The notes under the pieces: model-generated
What the model was told of the DNA's origin: nothing
Database searches by the model: none
What the model saw: only the letters and a program-made list of their open reading frames with translations
In this document: positions 14,954-21,384 of the stretch, piece by piece
Position numbering within the stretch: position 1 is the first letter of the stretch
Layout: the number at the start of each line of letters is the position of its first letter
Made by a program: the position numbers and the translations under genes
Source: Paracoccaceae bacterium
GTDB lineage: Bacteria; Pseudomonadota; Alphaproteobacteria; Rhodobacterales; Rhodobacteraceae
NCBI GenBank assembly: GCA_027030435.1
Contig: JALVEX010000402.1
Location: 1-21,384, forward strand
DNA: 21,384 bases
Direction of reading: 5' to 3'

Positions 14954-15646
14954 TTACTCCACGGGAGGCAGGCCGTCAGCCTTGTTCACGGCTCTGCCGA
15001 TTGTCTTGTTGGCCGCCTTTTCAGCCTTCTTCAAGCGCAATTCGGCAAGCTTGGCCTTGATCCGCCCCTTGCGGCGGTTCTGGTAGGCGGTGATGACGGG
15101 CAGGCTCAGATAATAGAAGGCGAGCGAGGTGAGCATGCCGGGGATGATCCCCCCCACCAGATAGGGCACCATCACCTCGTGATAGAAATCGGCAAGGTGA
15201 TGCCAATTGGCTTCTTCGCTGGTGAAGATCGCAAGAAAATTGTGTTTCAGATCGCGCGCCGCACCGGCGAATGCCTCCCAAAGCCCGGCATCGGCCCCAT
15301 AGGCGCTTCCCCGCCCGAGCATCCATTGCCCGAGTTTCAGATTGACGGCGGCAATGATCGGAAATGTGAGCGGATTGCCCACGAAGGTGGCCAGCAGCGC
15401 GGCCACGATATTGCCCCGAATAAGCTTTGCCATCACGGCCGCGATCACGAAATGCAGGCCGAAAAACGGGGTGAAGCTCGCAAACACGCCGCAGAATATC
15501 CCCCGCGCGATCCGGTGGGGTGAATCGGGAAGACGATTGACCCGATGGTGCATGTATTTCAGCGCACGCCCCCAGCCGCCGCGGGGCCAGAAACTCTCGA
15601 CCACGGCTTTCCAGAAGGGGCGTTTATCCCGGCGCTTGAATACCAC
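14954..15646 (-). CDS. DUF2062 family inner-membrane protein
   Basis: This 230-residue integral membrane protein of unknown function matches DUF2062: RIARGIFCGVFASFTPFFGL followed by HFVIAAVMAKLIRGNIVAA, then TFVGNPLTFPIIAAVNLKLG. Three hydrophobic stretches are visible (about 46-75, 80-108 and 160-187, the last being YLVGGIIPGMLTSLAFYYL). A basic, lysine/arginine-rich C-terminal tail is probably cytosolic. The conserved block FVGNPLTFP is the most family-specific part. It lies between rsh (48 bp upstream) and pdxJ (43 bp downstream) and is probably co-transcribed. The role is not known. Confidence 0.88.
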   Translation of the reverse strand: MVFKRRDKRPFWKAVVESFWPRGGWGRALKYMHHRVNRLPDSPHRIARGIFCGVFASFTPFFGLHFVIAAVMAKLIRGNIVAALLATFVGNPLTFPIIAAVNLKLGQWMLGRGSAYGADAGLWEAFAGAARDLKHNFLAIFTSEEANWHHLADFYHEVMVPYLVGGIIPGMLTSLAFYYLSLPVITAYQNRRKGRIKAKLAELRLKKAEKAANKTIGRAVNKADGLPPVE

Positions 15647-15694
15647 TTTCTTTCCTTCGGATGTGCCGGCCGGCGCGGCTGGTCCACCCGGCTG

Positions 15695-17815
15695 TCAGGG
15701 TTTGCGGCCCGGATCGCGAAACCGCTCGATCTCCGCCACGGCGCTTTCCGCCTCAAGCGCCGTCATCACCGTATGGAGATGCTCGGCATCCCGCAGCTCG
15801 ACATCAATCAGAATGCGGTAAAAATCCGGTTTCCGGTCCACGAATTTCATATCCGCAATATTGGCCTTCTGCTCGCCGATCAAGGTGCAAATGCGCCCCA
15901 GCACCCCGGAATCGTTGCTGATGGTGATATTGAGCGTCACCGTATAAACCGCAGGGTGTTTGCCGGAATGCCATTGCAGATCCACCCAGCGCTCCGGCTG
16001 TTCCTCGAATTCCGAAAGCACCGGGCAATCGATCGCATGCACGATCACCCCCCGGCCGCGATAGCTGATCCCCACGATCCGCTCGCCCGGCACCGGCTGG
16101 CAGCATTTCGCACGCGCAAAGGCCTGCCCCGGCGATAGCCCGGCGATGGCGCGGGCTTCCTCGATTTCATCGCCGCTCGTATCGGCAAGCTCGGGATAGA
16201 GCGCTTCCACCACCTCGCGCGCCGTGATCTCGGCGCTGCCGATACGCGCCAGCAGATCCTCGGCATCTTCATAGCCCATGTGGCGCGCCGCGGTTTCGAG
16301 CGCCTTGTCGGTTGCCTTCTTGCCCATCTGCTCGAAAGCCACGCGCGCCAGTTCGCGCCCGAGCCGCACGAAGCGTTCCCGATCCTCGGCGCGCAGCGAT
16401 TTGCGGATCGCGCTCTTGGCCTTGCCCGTCACCACGATATCGAGCCAGGCCGCCTGCGGGCGCTGCCCCTCGGCGGTAACAATCTCGACGGACTGGCCGT
16501 TCTTCAACCGGGTCCACAAGGGCACGCGCACGCCATCCACCTTGGCGCCCACGCAGCTGTCGCCGATGCGGGTGTGGATGGCATAGGCGAAATCGAGCGG
16601 TGTGGCGCCGCGCGGCAGCTTCACCACATCGCCCTTGGGCGTGAAGCAGAAGACCTGATCGGTATACATCTCGAGCTTCACATGCTCGAGGAATTCATCC
16701 GTATCCTCGGCCGCATCGAAATGCTCGGTGAGGCTTTCGAGCCATTTCGCGGGATCCACCGCAAAGGGATTCTCCGCCCGCACCCCATCGCGGTAGGACC
16801 AGTGCGCCGCCACGCCCGCTTCCGCCACCTCGTGCATCTCGCGGGTGCGGATCTGGATTTCCACGCGCTTGCCGTCGCGCCCGGAAACGGTCGTGTGGAT
16901 CGAGCGGTATCCGTTGGATTTGGGCTGGCTGATGTAATCCTTGAAGCGCCCCGGAACCGCCCGCCAACGGCGATGCACCGCCCCGAGCACGCGGTAGCAA
17001 TCGGCTTCGCTTTCGGTAATCACCCGAAAGCCGTAGATATCGGAAAGGCGGGAAAAGCCCTGGCCCTTTTCCTCCATCTTGCGCCAGATGGAATAGGGCT
17101 TCTTCGCGCGGCCGAACACATCCGCCTCGATCCCCTCCTTCTCGAGCACCTTGCGGATATCGTTGGTGATCTTGTGGATCACATCTCCGGTTTCGCGCTG
17201 AAGGGTGATGAAGCGGCGGATGATCGAGCTTCGCGCCTCCGGATTGAGCACCCGGAAGGCCAGATCCTCAAGCTCGTCGCGCATCCACTGCATGCCCATG
17301 CGCCCGGCGAGCGGGGCATAGATATCCATGGTTTCGCGAGCTTTCTGCACCTGCTTCTCGGGGCGCATGAACTTGATCGTGCGCATGTTGTGCAGGCGGT
17401 CGGCGAGCTTCACGAGGATCACCCGGAGATCCTTGCTCATCGCCATGAAAAGCTTGCGAAAATTCTCCGCCTGCTTGGAGCCGGAGGAGGAAAGCTGGAG
17501 ATTGGTGAGCTTCGTCACCCCGTCCACCAGCCCGGCGATCTCCTCGCCGAAACGGTCGGCGATCTCCTCGTAGGTGGCGCGGGTATCCTCGATGGTATCG
17601 TGCAGAAGGGCGGTGACGATGGTGGCATCGTCAAGCCGCTGCTCCGTCAGAATCGCGGCCACCGCCACCGGGTGCTGGAAATATTCCTCGCCCGAATGGC
17701 GGGTCTGGCCCTTGTGCATCTCGCGGCCGTATTCATAGGCATCGCGGATGAGCTTTTCATTGGTTTTCGGATTGTAGTTGCGGACCAGAGAAATCAGCCC
17801 ATCGACATCAATCAT
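15695..17815 (-). CDS. rsh: Bifunctional (p)ppGpp synthetase/hydrolase, RelA/SpoT homologue
   Basis: This is the single long RelA/SpoT homologue typical of alphaproteobacteria, making and degrading the alarmone (p)ppGpp on starvation. The 706 residues hold four regions. The HD hydrolase domain has H48 in FQHPVAVAA and the H72-D73 pair in ALLHDTIEDT. The synthetase domain spans about 235-345 (SDIYGFRVIT and GYRSIHTTVSG). A TGS domain spans about 385-455 (VFCFTPKGDVVKLPRGATP). An ACT domain lies at the end (about 622-702). The synthetase loop carries RFKD near residue 290, the RXKD form found in bifunctional enzymes, and the intact HD site also predicts hydrolase activity. It follows rpoZ by 38 bp, a classic pairing. 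Confidence 0.96.
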   Translation of the reverse strand: MIDVDGLISLVRNYNPKTNEKLIRDAYEYGREMHKGQTRHSGEEYFQHPVAVAAILTEQRLDDATIVTALLHDTIEDTRATYEEIADRFGEEIAGLVDGVTKLTNLQLSSSGSKQAENFRKLFMAMSKDLRVILVKLADRLHNMRTIKFMRPEKQVQKARETMDIYAPLAGRMGMQWMRDELEDLAFRVLNPEARSSIIRRFITLQRETGDVIHKITNDIRKVLEKEGIEADVFGRAKKPYSIWRKMEEKGQGFSRLSDIYGFRVITESEADCYRVLGAVHRRWRAVPGRFKDYISQPKSNGYRSIHTTVSGRDGKRVEIQIRTREMHEVAEAGVAAHWSYRDGVRAENPFAVDPAKWLESLTEHFDAAEDTDEFLEHVKLEMYTDQVFCFTPKGDVVKLPRGATPLDFAYAIHTRIGDSCVGAKVDGVRVPLWTRLKNGQSVEIVTAEGQRPQAAWLDIVVTGKAKSAIRKSLRAEDRERFVRLGRELARVAFEQMGKKATDKALETAARHMGYEDAEDLLARIGSAEITAREVVEALYPELADTSGDEIEEARAIAGLSPGQAFARAKCCQPVPGERIVGISYRGRGVIVHAIDCPVLSEFEEQPERWVDLQWHSGKHPAVYTVTLNITISNDSGVLGRICTLIGEQKANIADMKFVDRKPDFYRILIDVELRDAEHLHTVMTALEAESAVAEIERFRDPGRKP

Positions 17816-17853
17816 CCGCCCGCCATCCAGATATGCGCCCGCGTCGGGCCGGC

Positions 17854-18207
17854 TCAGGGCTGGCCCTGGGCCTCCATCAGCGCCCGCAGCAGCTTTTCTT
17901 CCGACATGTCGTCGTCTTCCGGCTTGTCGGCCTCGGCCCCCATCAGAAGCGCCATCGCATCCTCTTCGGGCTCGTCCACCTCGATCTGCGTCTGCAGGCT
18001 TTCGATCATGCGCTCGCGCAACTCGTCCACCGGCTGGGTTTCCTCCGCGATCTCGCGCAGCGCCACGACGGGATTCTTGTCATTCTCGCGCTCCACGGTG
18101 ATGGGCGCGCCAAGCGCGATCTCGCGGGCGCGATGCGCGGCCAGCAGAACCAGCTCGAACCGGTTCGGGACCTTGTCAACGCAATCTTCAACCGTCACGC
18201 GTGCCAT
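17854..18207 (-). CDS. rpoZ: DNA-directed RNA polymerase subunit omega
   Basis: Omega is the small RNA polymerase subunit that folds around the beta' C-terminus, and in proteobacteria it forms part of a ppGpp site. The 117-residue product begins MARVTVEDCVDKVPNRFELVLLAAHRAREI and continues PITVERENDKNPVVALREIA, the conserved core. An acidic C-terminal half follows (IEVDEPEEDAMALL, DKPEDDDMSEEKLL). I chose the ATG at 18207 over one four codons upstream because GGAG lies 6 bases before it and the family starts with MARVT. It sits between folK (41 bp) and rsh (38 bp), which puts the alarmone enzyme next to its target subunit. Confidence 0.96.
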   Translation of the reverse strand: MARVTVEDCVDKVPNRFELVLLAAHRAREIALGAPITVERENDKNPVVALREIAEETQPVDELRERMIESLQTQIEVDEPEEDAMALLMGAEADKPEDDDMSEEKLLRALMEAQGQP

Positions 18208-18248
18208 GAGCGACTCCATTCATCGAAGGATCATCAGAAGCAGTCTAT

Positions 18249-18875
18249 TTAAGCCGATCCGCCCGGCTTGACAAGCCCATTCGCACCCATATCCGAAGCC
18301 GGAAGCGGCTGCACATCCGCCCGCTCCGCCACCGGCAGATCGGCCAGCATCTCGCGCACGCTCTTTCCGATCAGCGGATGGCGCCATTCGGGGGCGATCT
18401 CAGCCATCGGCACCAGCACGAAGGCGCGCTCCTGCATGCGCGGATGGGGCAGGATCAGGCGATCAGGCGCTTCCCGTTTCTGCGCCTCGGGAGAAAGCCC
18501 GCGCCAATAGGCATGCGTGGCTGCATCGGGAAGCACCAGATCATCCACGGCGATCAGATCGAGATCGATCACCCGTGCCCCCCAGCGACCCTCCCGCCTT
18601 CTTCCAAGCCGGCCTTCGATCATATTCAGGCGCGGCAATATGTCATCCGGGGGCAGATGTGTGGCGATCATCGCAGCTGCATTCACATAATCCGGCCCGC
18701 TCCCCGCTGGAAATGCCGGCGTGCGATAAAATCGGCTAACGGCCTGCACGGGAATATTTTCTTCCGACAGGAGCGAAAGGGCCGCGCACAGCATCCCGGC
18801 CGGCGCTCCAGCTGCGCCGGAAAGATTTGAACCGAGCGCGAGAATTGCATTTGTTACATCTTTGTGACGCACCAA
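18249..18875 (-). CDS. folK: 2-amino-4-hydroxy-6-hydroxymethyldihydropteridine pyrophosphokinase
   Basis: FolK transfers pyrophosphate from ATP to 6-hydroxymethyl-7,8-dihydropterin, the step before dihydropteroate synthase in folate synthesis. The 208-residue product has AILALGSNLSG at the N-terminus, VSRFYRTPAFPAGSGPDYVNAA, the magnesium-binding signature RWGARVIDLDLIAVDD, and LPHPRMQERAFVLVPMAEIAP. The start is probably the TTG at 18875 with AAAGG about 9 bases upstream; a GTG directly after it (18872) is also possible. A non-ATG start may lower expression. It is the first gene of the long minus-strand run, and a candidate promoter lies 28-55 bp upstream. Confidence 0.95.
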   Translation of the reverse strand: MVRHKDVTNAILALGSNLSGAAGAPAGMLCAALSLLSEENIPVQAVSRFYRTPAFPAGSGPDYVNAAAMIATHLPPDDILPRLNMIEGRLGRRREGRWGARVIDLDLIAVDDLVLPDAATHAYWRGLSPEAQKREAPDRLILPHPRMQERAFVLVPMAEIAPEWRHPLIGKSVREMLADLPVAERADVQPLPASDMGANGLVKPGGSA

Positions 18876-18902
18876 GGGTTGCAGCCTTTTGAAATATTCG
18901 TA

Positions 18903-18930
18903 ATTCTAGCGCACAGTGTTTTGCCGCAAA
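18903..18930 (-). promoter_or_regulatory. Candidate sigma70-type promoter for the folK-rpoZ-rsh run
   Basis: Read on the minus strand, TTTGCG (18930-18925) is followed after 16 bases by TAGAAT (18908-18903), which matches the -10 consensus in 5 of 6 positions. Transcription would start near 18896, giving a leader of about 20 bases before the folK start. The position in a 122-bp divergent gap supports the call, though the -35 match is moderate. Confidence 0.4.
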
Positions 18931-18997
18931 CCATTACCTATTTCACACTCACACTCACGGCAACAGGCGGCAAAACGAATATCGGAAGGAAAATTTC

Positions 18998-19573
18998 ATG
19001 TTCTACAGAGACGAGCGGCTCGCGCTGTTCATCGACGGGTCGAACCTGTATGCTGCCGCCAAGGCGCTTGGTTTCGATATCGATTACAAGCTTCTGCGCC
19101 AGGAATTCATCCGCCGGGGCAAGCTGCTGCGGGCCTTCTACTACACCGCCCTCCTCGAGAATGACGATTACTCCCCCATCCGCCCGCTGGTGGACTGGCT
19201 CCATTACAACGGCTTTTCCATGGTCACCAAGACAGCCAAGGAATACACCGATTCGACGGGCCGTCGGAAAGTGAAGGGCAACATGGATATCGAGCTTTGC
19301 ATCGATGCCCTGGAGATTGCGCCGCATGTCGATCACATCGTGCTGTTTTCGGGCGATGGCGATTTTCGCCCGCTGGTGGAGGCACTGCAGCGCAAGGGCG
19401 TTCGGGTTTCGGTGGTTTCCACCATCCGCTCCCAGCCGCCGATGATCGCCGATGAACTGCGCCGCCAGGCCGATAATTTCATCGATCTCGCGGATCTGAA
19501 GGAAGTGATCGGCCGCCCCCCGCGCGAGCCCGCCCGCCCGGCGGAAGAATATCAGGTGGCCGAGGAAGATTAA
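18998..19573 (+). CDS. NYN-domain (LabA/DUF88-like) protein, putative ribonuclease
   Basis: This 191-residue cytosolic protein carries an N-terminal NYN domain (LabA/DUF88 family, PIN-like fold). The expected acidic residues are present: D13 in LFIDGSNLY, D97 in GNMDIELCIDAL, and D120 and D122 in LFSGDGDFRPLVEAL. A conserved C-terminal strand and helix contain RVSVVST and ADELRRQADNFIDL. NYN proteins are predicted or shown to be metal-dependent RNases; the substrate here is unknown. The charged, proline-rich tail (PPREPARPAEE) looks disordered. The ATG has a strong Shine-Dalgarno (GGAAGGA) 7 bases upstream. It is monocistronic by appearance, divergent from folK and followed by a hairpin. Confidence 0.88.
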   Translation: MFYRDERLALFIDGSNLYAAAKALGFDIDYKLLRQEFIRRGKLLRAFYYTALLENDDYSPIRPLVDWLHYNGFSMVTKTAKEYTDSTGRRKVKGNMDIELCIDALEIAPHVDHIVLFSGDGDFRPLVEALQRKGVRVSVVSTIRSQPPMIADELRRQADNFIDLADLKEVIGRPPREPARPAEEYQVAEED

Positions 19574-19582
19574 GCCTTCCCG

Positions 19583-19617
19583 GAAAAACACCAGCCCCGG
19601 CCAGGCGCCGGGGCTGG
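19583..19617 (-). terminator. Strong hairpin between the NYN gene and ispH, with T-run on the minus strand
   Basis: A perfect 10-bp stem, CCAGCCCCGG (19591-19600) and CCGGGGCTGG (19608-19617), surrounds a 7-base loop. On the plus strand it is preceded by an A5 run and followed by no T-run. On the minus strand it is followed by TGTTTTT, the layout of an intrinsic terminator for leftward transcription. It may also act as a 3'-end hairpin for the NYN transcript. Confidence 0.55.
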
Positions 19618-19669
19618 ACCTGGCCCTGCCCGCTCCCTAAAACGGGAAACAAACCGAACGGCAGGAAGC

Positions 19670-20629
19670 ATGATGCGCGAAAAGCCACCTCTCACCCTTT
19701 ATCTTGCGGCCCCGCGCGGCTTCTGCGCCGGCGTCGTGCGCGCGATCCGCATCGTCGAGGAGGCGCTCGAGAAATGGGGCGCGCCCGTCTATGTGCGCCA
19801 CGAGATCGTGCACAACAGATATGTCGTTGACGGGCTGCGGGCGAAGGGGGCGGTCTTCGTCGAGGAGCTTGACGAATGCCCCGATGATCGCCCGGTGATC
19901 TTCTCGGCCCATGGCGTTCCGAAATCCGTGCCCGAAGCGGCGCGGGCCCGGCGGATGCTCTATGTGGATGCAACCTGCCCGCTGGTTTCCAAGGTGCATA
20001 TCGAGGCCGAAAGACACTCTCAGAACGGCCTCCAGATGATCATGATCGGCCATGCCGGCCATCCCGAAACCGAAGGCACCATGGGCCAGTTGCCGCCCGG
20101 CGAGGTGCTGCTCGTGGAACGGCCCGAGGATGTGGAAAGCCTCGAGGTGCGCGATCCCGAACGCCTTGCCTACATCACCCAGACAACCCTTTCGATCGAT
20201 GACACGGCCGAAATCGTGGCCGCGCTCAAAGCCCGCTTCCCCGCCATCATCGGCCCGCACAAGGAAGATATCTGCTACGCCACCACCAACCGCCAGCAGG
20301 CGGTGAAGGAGATCGCGCCGAAGGTCGATGCGCTGCTGGTGATCGGCGCGCCGAATTCCTCCAATTCAAGGCGCCTCGTGGAGGTGGGGAAAGCTGCCGG
20401 CTGCCCCTATTCCCAGCTTGTCCAGCGGGCGGAAGATATCGACTGGCGGGCGCTTGCAGGGGCGCGCGCCGTAGGGCTCACGGCGGGCGCCTCCGCCCCT
20501 GAAGAGCTAGTGAACGAAGTGATTGACGCTTTCCGCGATCGCAACGATCTGACCGTGGAACAGGTTGAAACCGCGCGCGAGAATGTGGAATTCAAGGTTC
20601 CGCGCATCCTGCGCGAGCCGGCGGCATGA
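19670..20629 (+). CDS. ispH: 4-hydroxy-3-methylbut-2-enyl diphosphate reductase
   Basis: IspH (LytB) is the last enzyme of the MEP isoprenoid pathway. It reduces HMBPP to IPP and DMAPP with an iron-sulfur cluster. The 319-residue product has the three cluster cysteines in APRGFCAGVVRAI (C19), VDATCPLVSKVH and DICYATTNRQ. It also shows the substrate-binding blocks VRHEIVHNRYVVDGL, IGHAGHPETEGTMGQ (with the proton-relay glutamate), APNSSNSRRLVEV and TAGASAPEELV. Two ATGs stand in tandem at 19670 and 19673; AGGA has better spacing (6 bases) to the second, so the protein may be 318 aa. It lies 96 bp after the NYN gene with a hairpin between them, so it may have its own promoter. Confidence 0.97.
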   Translation: MMREKPPLTLYLAAPRGFCAGVVRAIRIVEEALEKWGAPVYVRHEIVHNRYVVDGLRAKGAVFVEELDECPDDRPVIFSAHGVPKSVPEAARARRMLYVDATCPLVSKVHIEAERHSQNGLQMIMIGHAGHPETEGTMGQLPPGEVLLVERPEDVESLEVRDPERLAYITQTTLSIDDTAEIVAALKARFPAIIGPHKEDICYATTNRQQAVKEIAPKVDALLVIGAPNSSNSRRLVEVGKAAGCPYSQLVQRAEDIDWRALAGARAVGLTAGASAPEELVNEVIDAFRDRNDLTVEQVETARENVEFKVPRILREPAA

Positions 20630-20703
20630 AGCCCGGCAGCGTTGAAAGGCTCCTGCGCGGGCCGACCATGCGGCTGGCCCTCTGCACGCATGAAGCCCGA
20701 GCC

Positions 20704-20720
20704 GGTGGCTTGCGGCCACC
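20704..20720 (+). other. Short hairpin in the ispH-rnhA gap
   Basis: GGTGGC (20704-20709) and GCCACC (20715-20720) pair around TTGCG. There is no T-run. The 132-bp gap between ispH and rnhA also contains GCATGAAGCCCG twice (20624-20635, which covers the ispH stop, and 20688-20699). The structure might stabilise or attenuate the message upstream of rnhA, but in GC-rich DNA a 6-bp stem can arise by chance. Confidence 0.2.
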
Positions 20721-20761
20721 TCACCGTGCCTTCACTGCCCTCTATCCCGAAAGCGGAAAAC

Positions 20762-21238
20762 ATGCCTGAAATCCTTGCCTATACCGACGGTGCCTGCTCG
20801 GGAAATCCCGGCCCGGGCGGCTGGGGAGTGCTTCTCGTGGCGCGCGATGGCGATCACGTGGTGAAGGAGCGGGCGCTCTCGGGCGGCGAAGCCGATACCA
20901 CCAACAACCGCATGGAGCTTCTGGCCGCGATCAATGCCCTCGAAGCGCTCGATCGCCCCTCGCGCATCACCATCGTGACCGACAGCGCCTATGTGAAGAA
21001 CGGCATCACGAGCTGGCTTCACGGCTGGAAGAAGAACGGCTGGCGCACCGCCGCGAAGAAGCCTGTCAAGAACGAGGATCTGTGGCGCCGCCTGGATGAA
21101 GCGGCTGCCCGCCATGACGTGCGCTGGGAATGGGTGAAGGGCCATGCGGGCCACCCCGAAAACGAGCGCGCCGACGAACTGGCGCGCAAGGGCATGGCGC
21201 CGTTCAAGCCGGCGGAGGCACCCGAAAGCCGGGCCTGA
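20762..21238 (+). CDS. rnhA: Ribonuclease HI
   Basis: RNase HI cuts the RNA strand of RNA-DNA hybrids, removing R-loops and primer RNA. The 158-residue product has the four carboxylates at D9 (AYTDGACSGNPGPGGWG), E52 (NNRMELLAAINAL), D74 (IVTDSAYVKNGI) and D138 (HPENERADELA), plus H128 in VKGHAGH. The basic loop WLHGWKKNGWRTAAKKPVKN matches the handle region of the Escherichia coli type. The frame is open back to 20642, but I use the ATG at 20762, where the family begins; the ribosome site before it is weak. It probably shares a transcript with ispH, and it converges with the truncated gene at the right edge. Confidence 0.97.
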   Translation: MPEILAYTDGACSGNPGPGGWGVLLVARDGDHVVKERALSGGEADTTNNRMELLAAINALEALDRPSRITIVTDSAYVKNGITSWLHGWKKNGWRTAAKKPVKNEDLWRRLDEAAARHDVRWEWVKGHAGHPENERADELARKGMAPFKPAEAPESRA

Positions 21239-21321
21239 TCACAGCATCACGCCGGCAAGGCAGGGTTTGGCCCGGCCCATTCATTTGCACAGCCAGCACC
21301 AGGCTGCGATGAAGGAAGCGA

Positions 21322-21384
21322 TCAGTCTTGCGCTTCCAGCCCCTCTGGCTGGCCCACCACCACGAAATGCAGCTTCTCGGGGCG
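21322..21384 (-). CDS. C-terminal fragment of a gene running out of the window, possibly M16 peptidase
   Basis: A minus-strand reading frame enters from the right edge and ends at TGA 21322-21324, leaving 20 codons: RPEKLHFVVVGQPEGLEAQD. A strand followed by VVGxPEGLE at the extreme C-terminus resembles the ends of Rhodobacterales M16 (insulinase/pitrilysin-like) peptidases, as I recall them, but 20 residues cannot prove this. The fragment is convergent with rnhA, 83 bp away, and codon use looks like its neighbours. Confidence 0.4.
   Translation of the reverse strand, partial: RPEKLHFVVVGQPEGLEAQD

Noticed and set aside
16280..18271. Long plus-strand open frame (663 codons) opposite rsh and rpoZ
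   Set aside because: It spans the intergenic gap and two firmly identified minus-strand genes, lacks recognisable motifs, and reads as a codon-bias shadow.
20642..20761. 40-residue N-terminal extension of RNase HI
   Set aside because: The extension has no homology-like features, and RNase HI normally begins at the MPEILAYTDG start, as here.
1..21384. Mobile element, prophage, CRISPR, toxin-antitoxin or biosynthetic cluster
   Set aside because: No transposase, integrase, att-like repeats, spaced direct repeats, toxin-antitoxin pair or synthase genes were seen. The gene order is ordinary chromosomal core.

Overview
The window is a GC-rich stretch of an alphaproteobacterial chromosome, most likely from the Rhodobacterales (Rhodobacteraceae or Roseobacter group). 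This rests on the combination of DUF1491, DUF2062 and META-domain lipoprotein genes, a choice-of-anchor-L/Hint protein of the kind common in that order, and one long minus-strand run folK-rpoZ-rsh-DUF2062-pdxJ-acpS-lepB-rnc-era-DUF1491-recO. The genus cannot be named from sequence alone. Almost everything here is core housekeeping. I found no tRNA, rRNA, CRISPR array, insertion sequence, integrase or prophage gene, and no convincing new multi-gene system. The one clearly accessory-looking gene is the choice-of-anchor-L/Hint gene at 5236-6810.

Layout. (1) 1-803: the 3' part of accA (fatty acid synthesis) on the plus strand, followed by a hairpin and a GC-rich intergenic motif. (2) 908-4964, minus strand: dapE (lysine and peptidoglycan precursor), a TIGR04282/DUF2064 glycosyltransferase-like gene and rnr (RNase R), closely packed and probably one transcript. 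(3) 4965-5235: an AT-rich divergent intergenic region with repeated AACAATCG octamers, then the Hint-domain gene on the plus strand. (4) 6943-8754, minus strand: dapD, a small conserved hypothetical gene and a HAD phosphatase, joined by overlapping start and stop codons. (5) 8859-10160, plus strand: a LOG-family protein and a META-domain lipoprotein whose 3' end overlaps recO tail to tail. (6) 10130-18875, minus strand: the 11-gene run named above, with GTGA or ATGA overlaps at lepB/rnc, rnc/era and era/DUF1491. A candidate promoter lies just upstream of folK. (7) 18998-21238, plus strand: a LabA-like NYN nuclease-domain protein, ispH (isoprenoid synthesis) and rnhA (RNase HI). (8) 21322-21384, minus strand: the last 20 codons of a gene that runs out of the window.

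Functional links. dapE and dapD are two steps of the succinylase branch of diaminopimelate synthesis, but they sit in separate transcripts. The large minus-strand run puts the stringent-response enzyme (rsh) and the RNA polymerase omega subunit (rpoZ) together. It also carries cofactor genes (folK for folate, pdxJ for pyridoxal phosphate, acpS for acyl carrier protein activation), signal peptidase I, RNase III, the ribosome-assembly GTPase Era and the repair protein RecO. Several gene starts are placed inside the longest open frame because Shine-Dalgarno position, codon overlap or family length supports an internal start: rnr, dapE, dapD, LOG, rnc, rpoZ and rnhA. A window-scale oddity is the very high density of GATC, with 18 counted in the first 780 bases.
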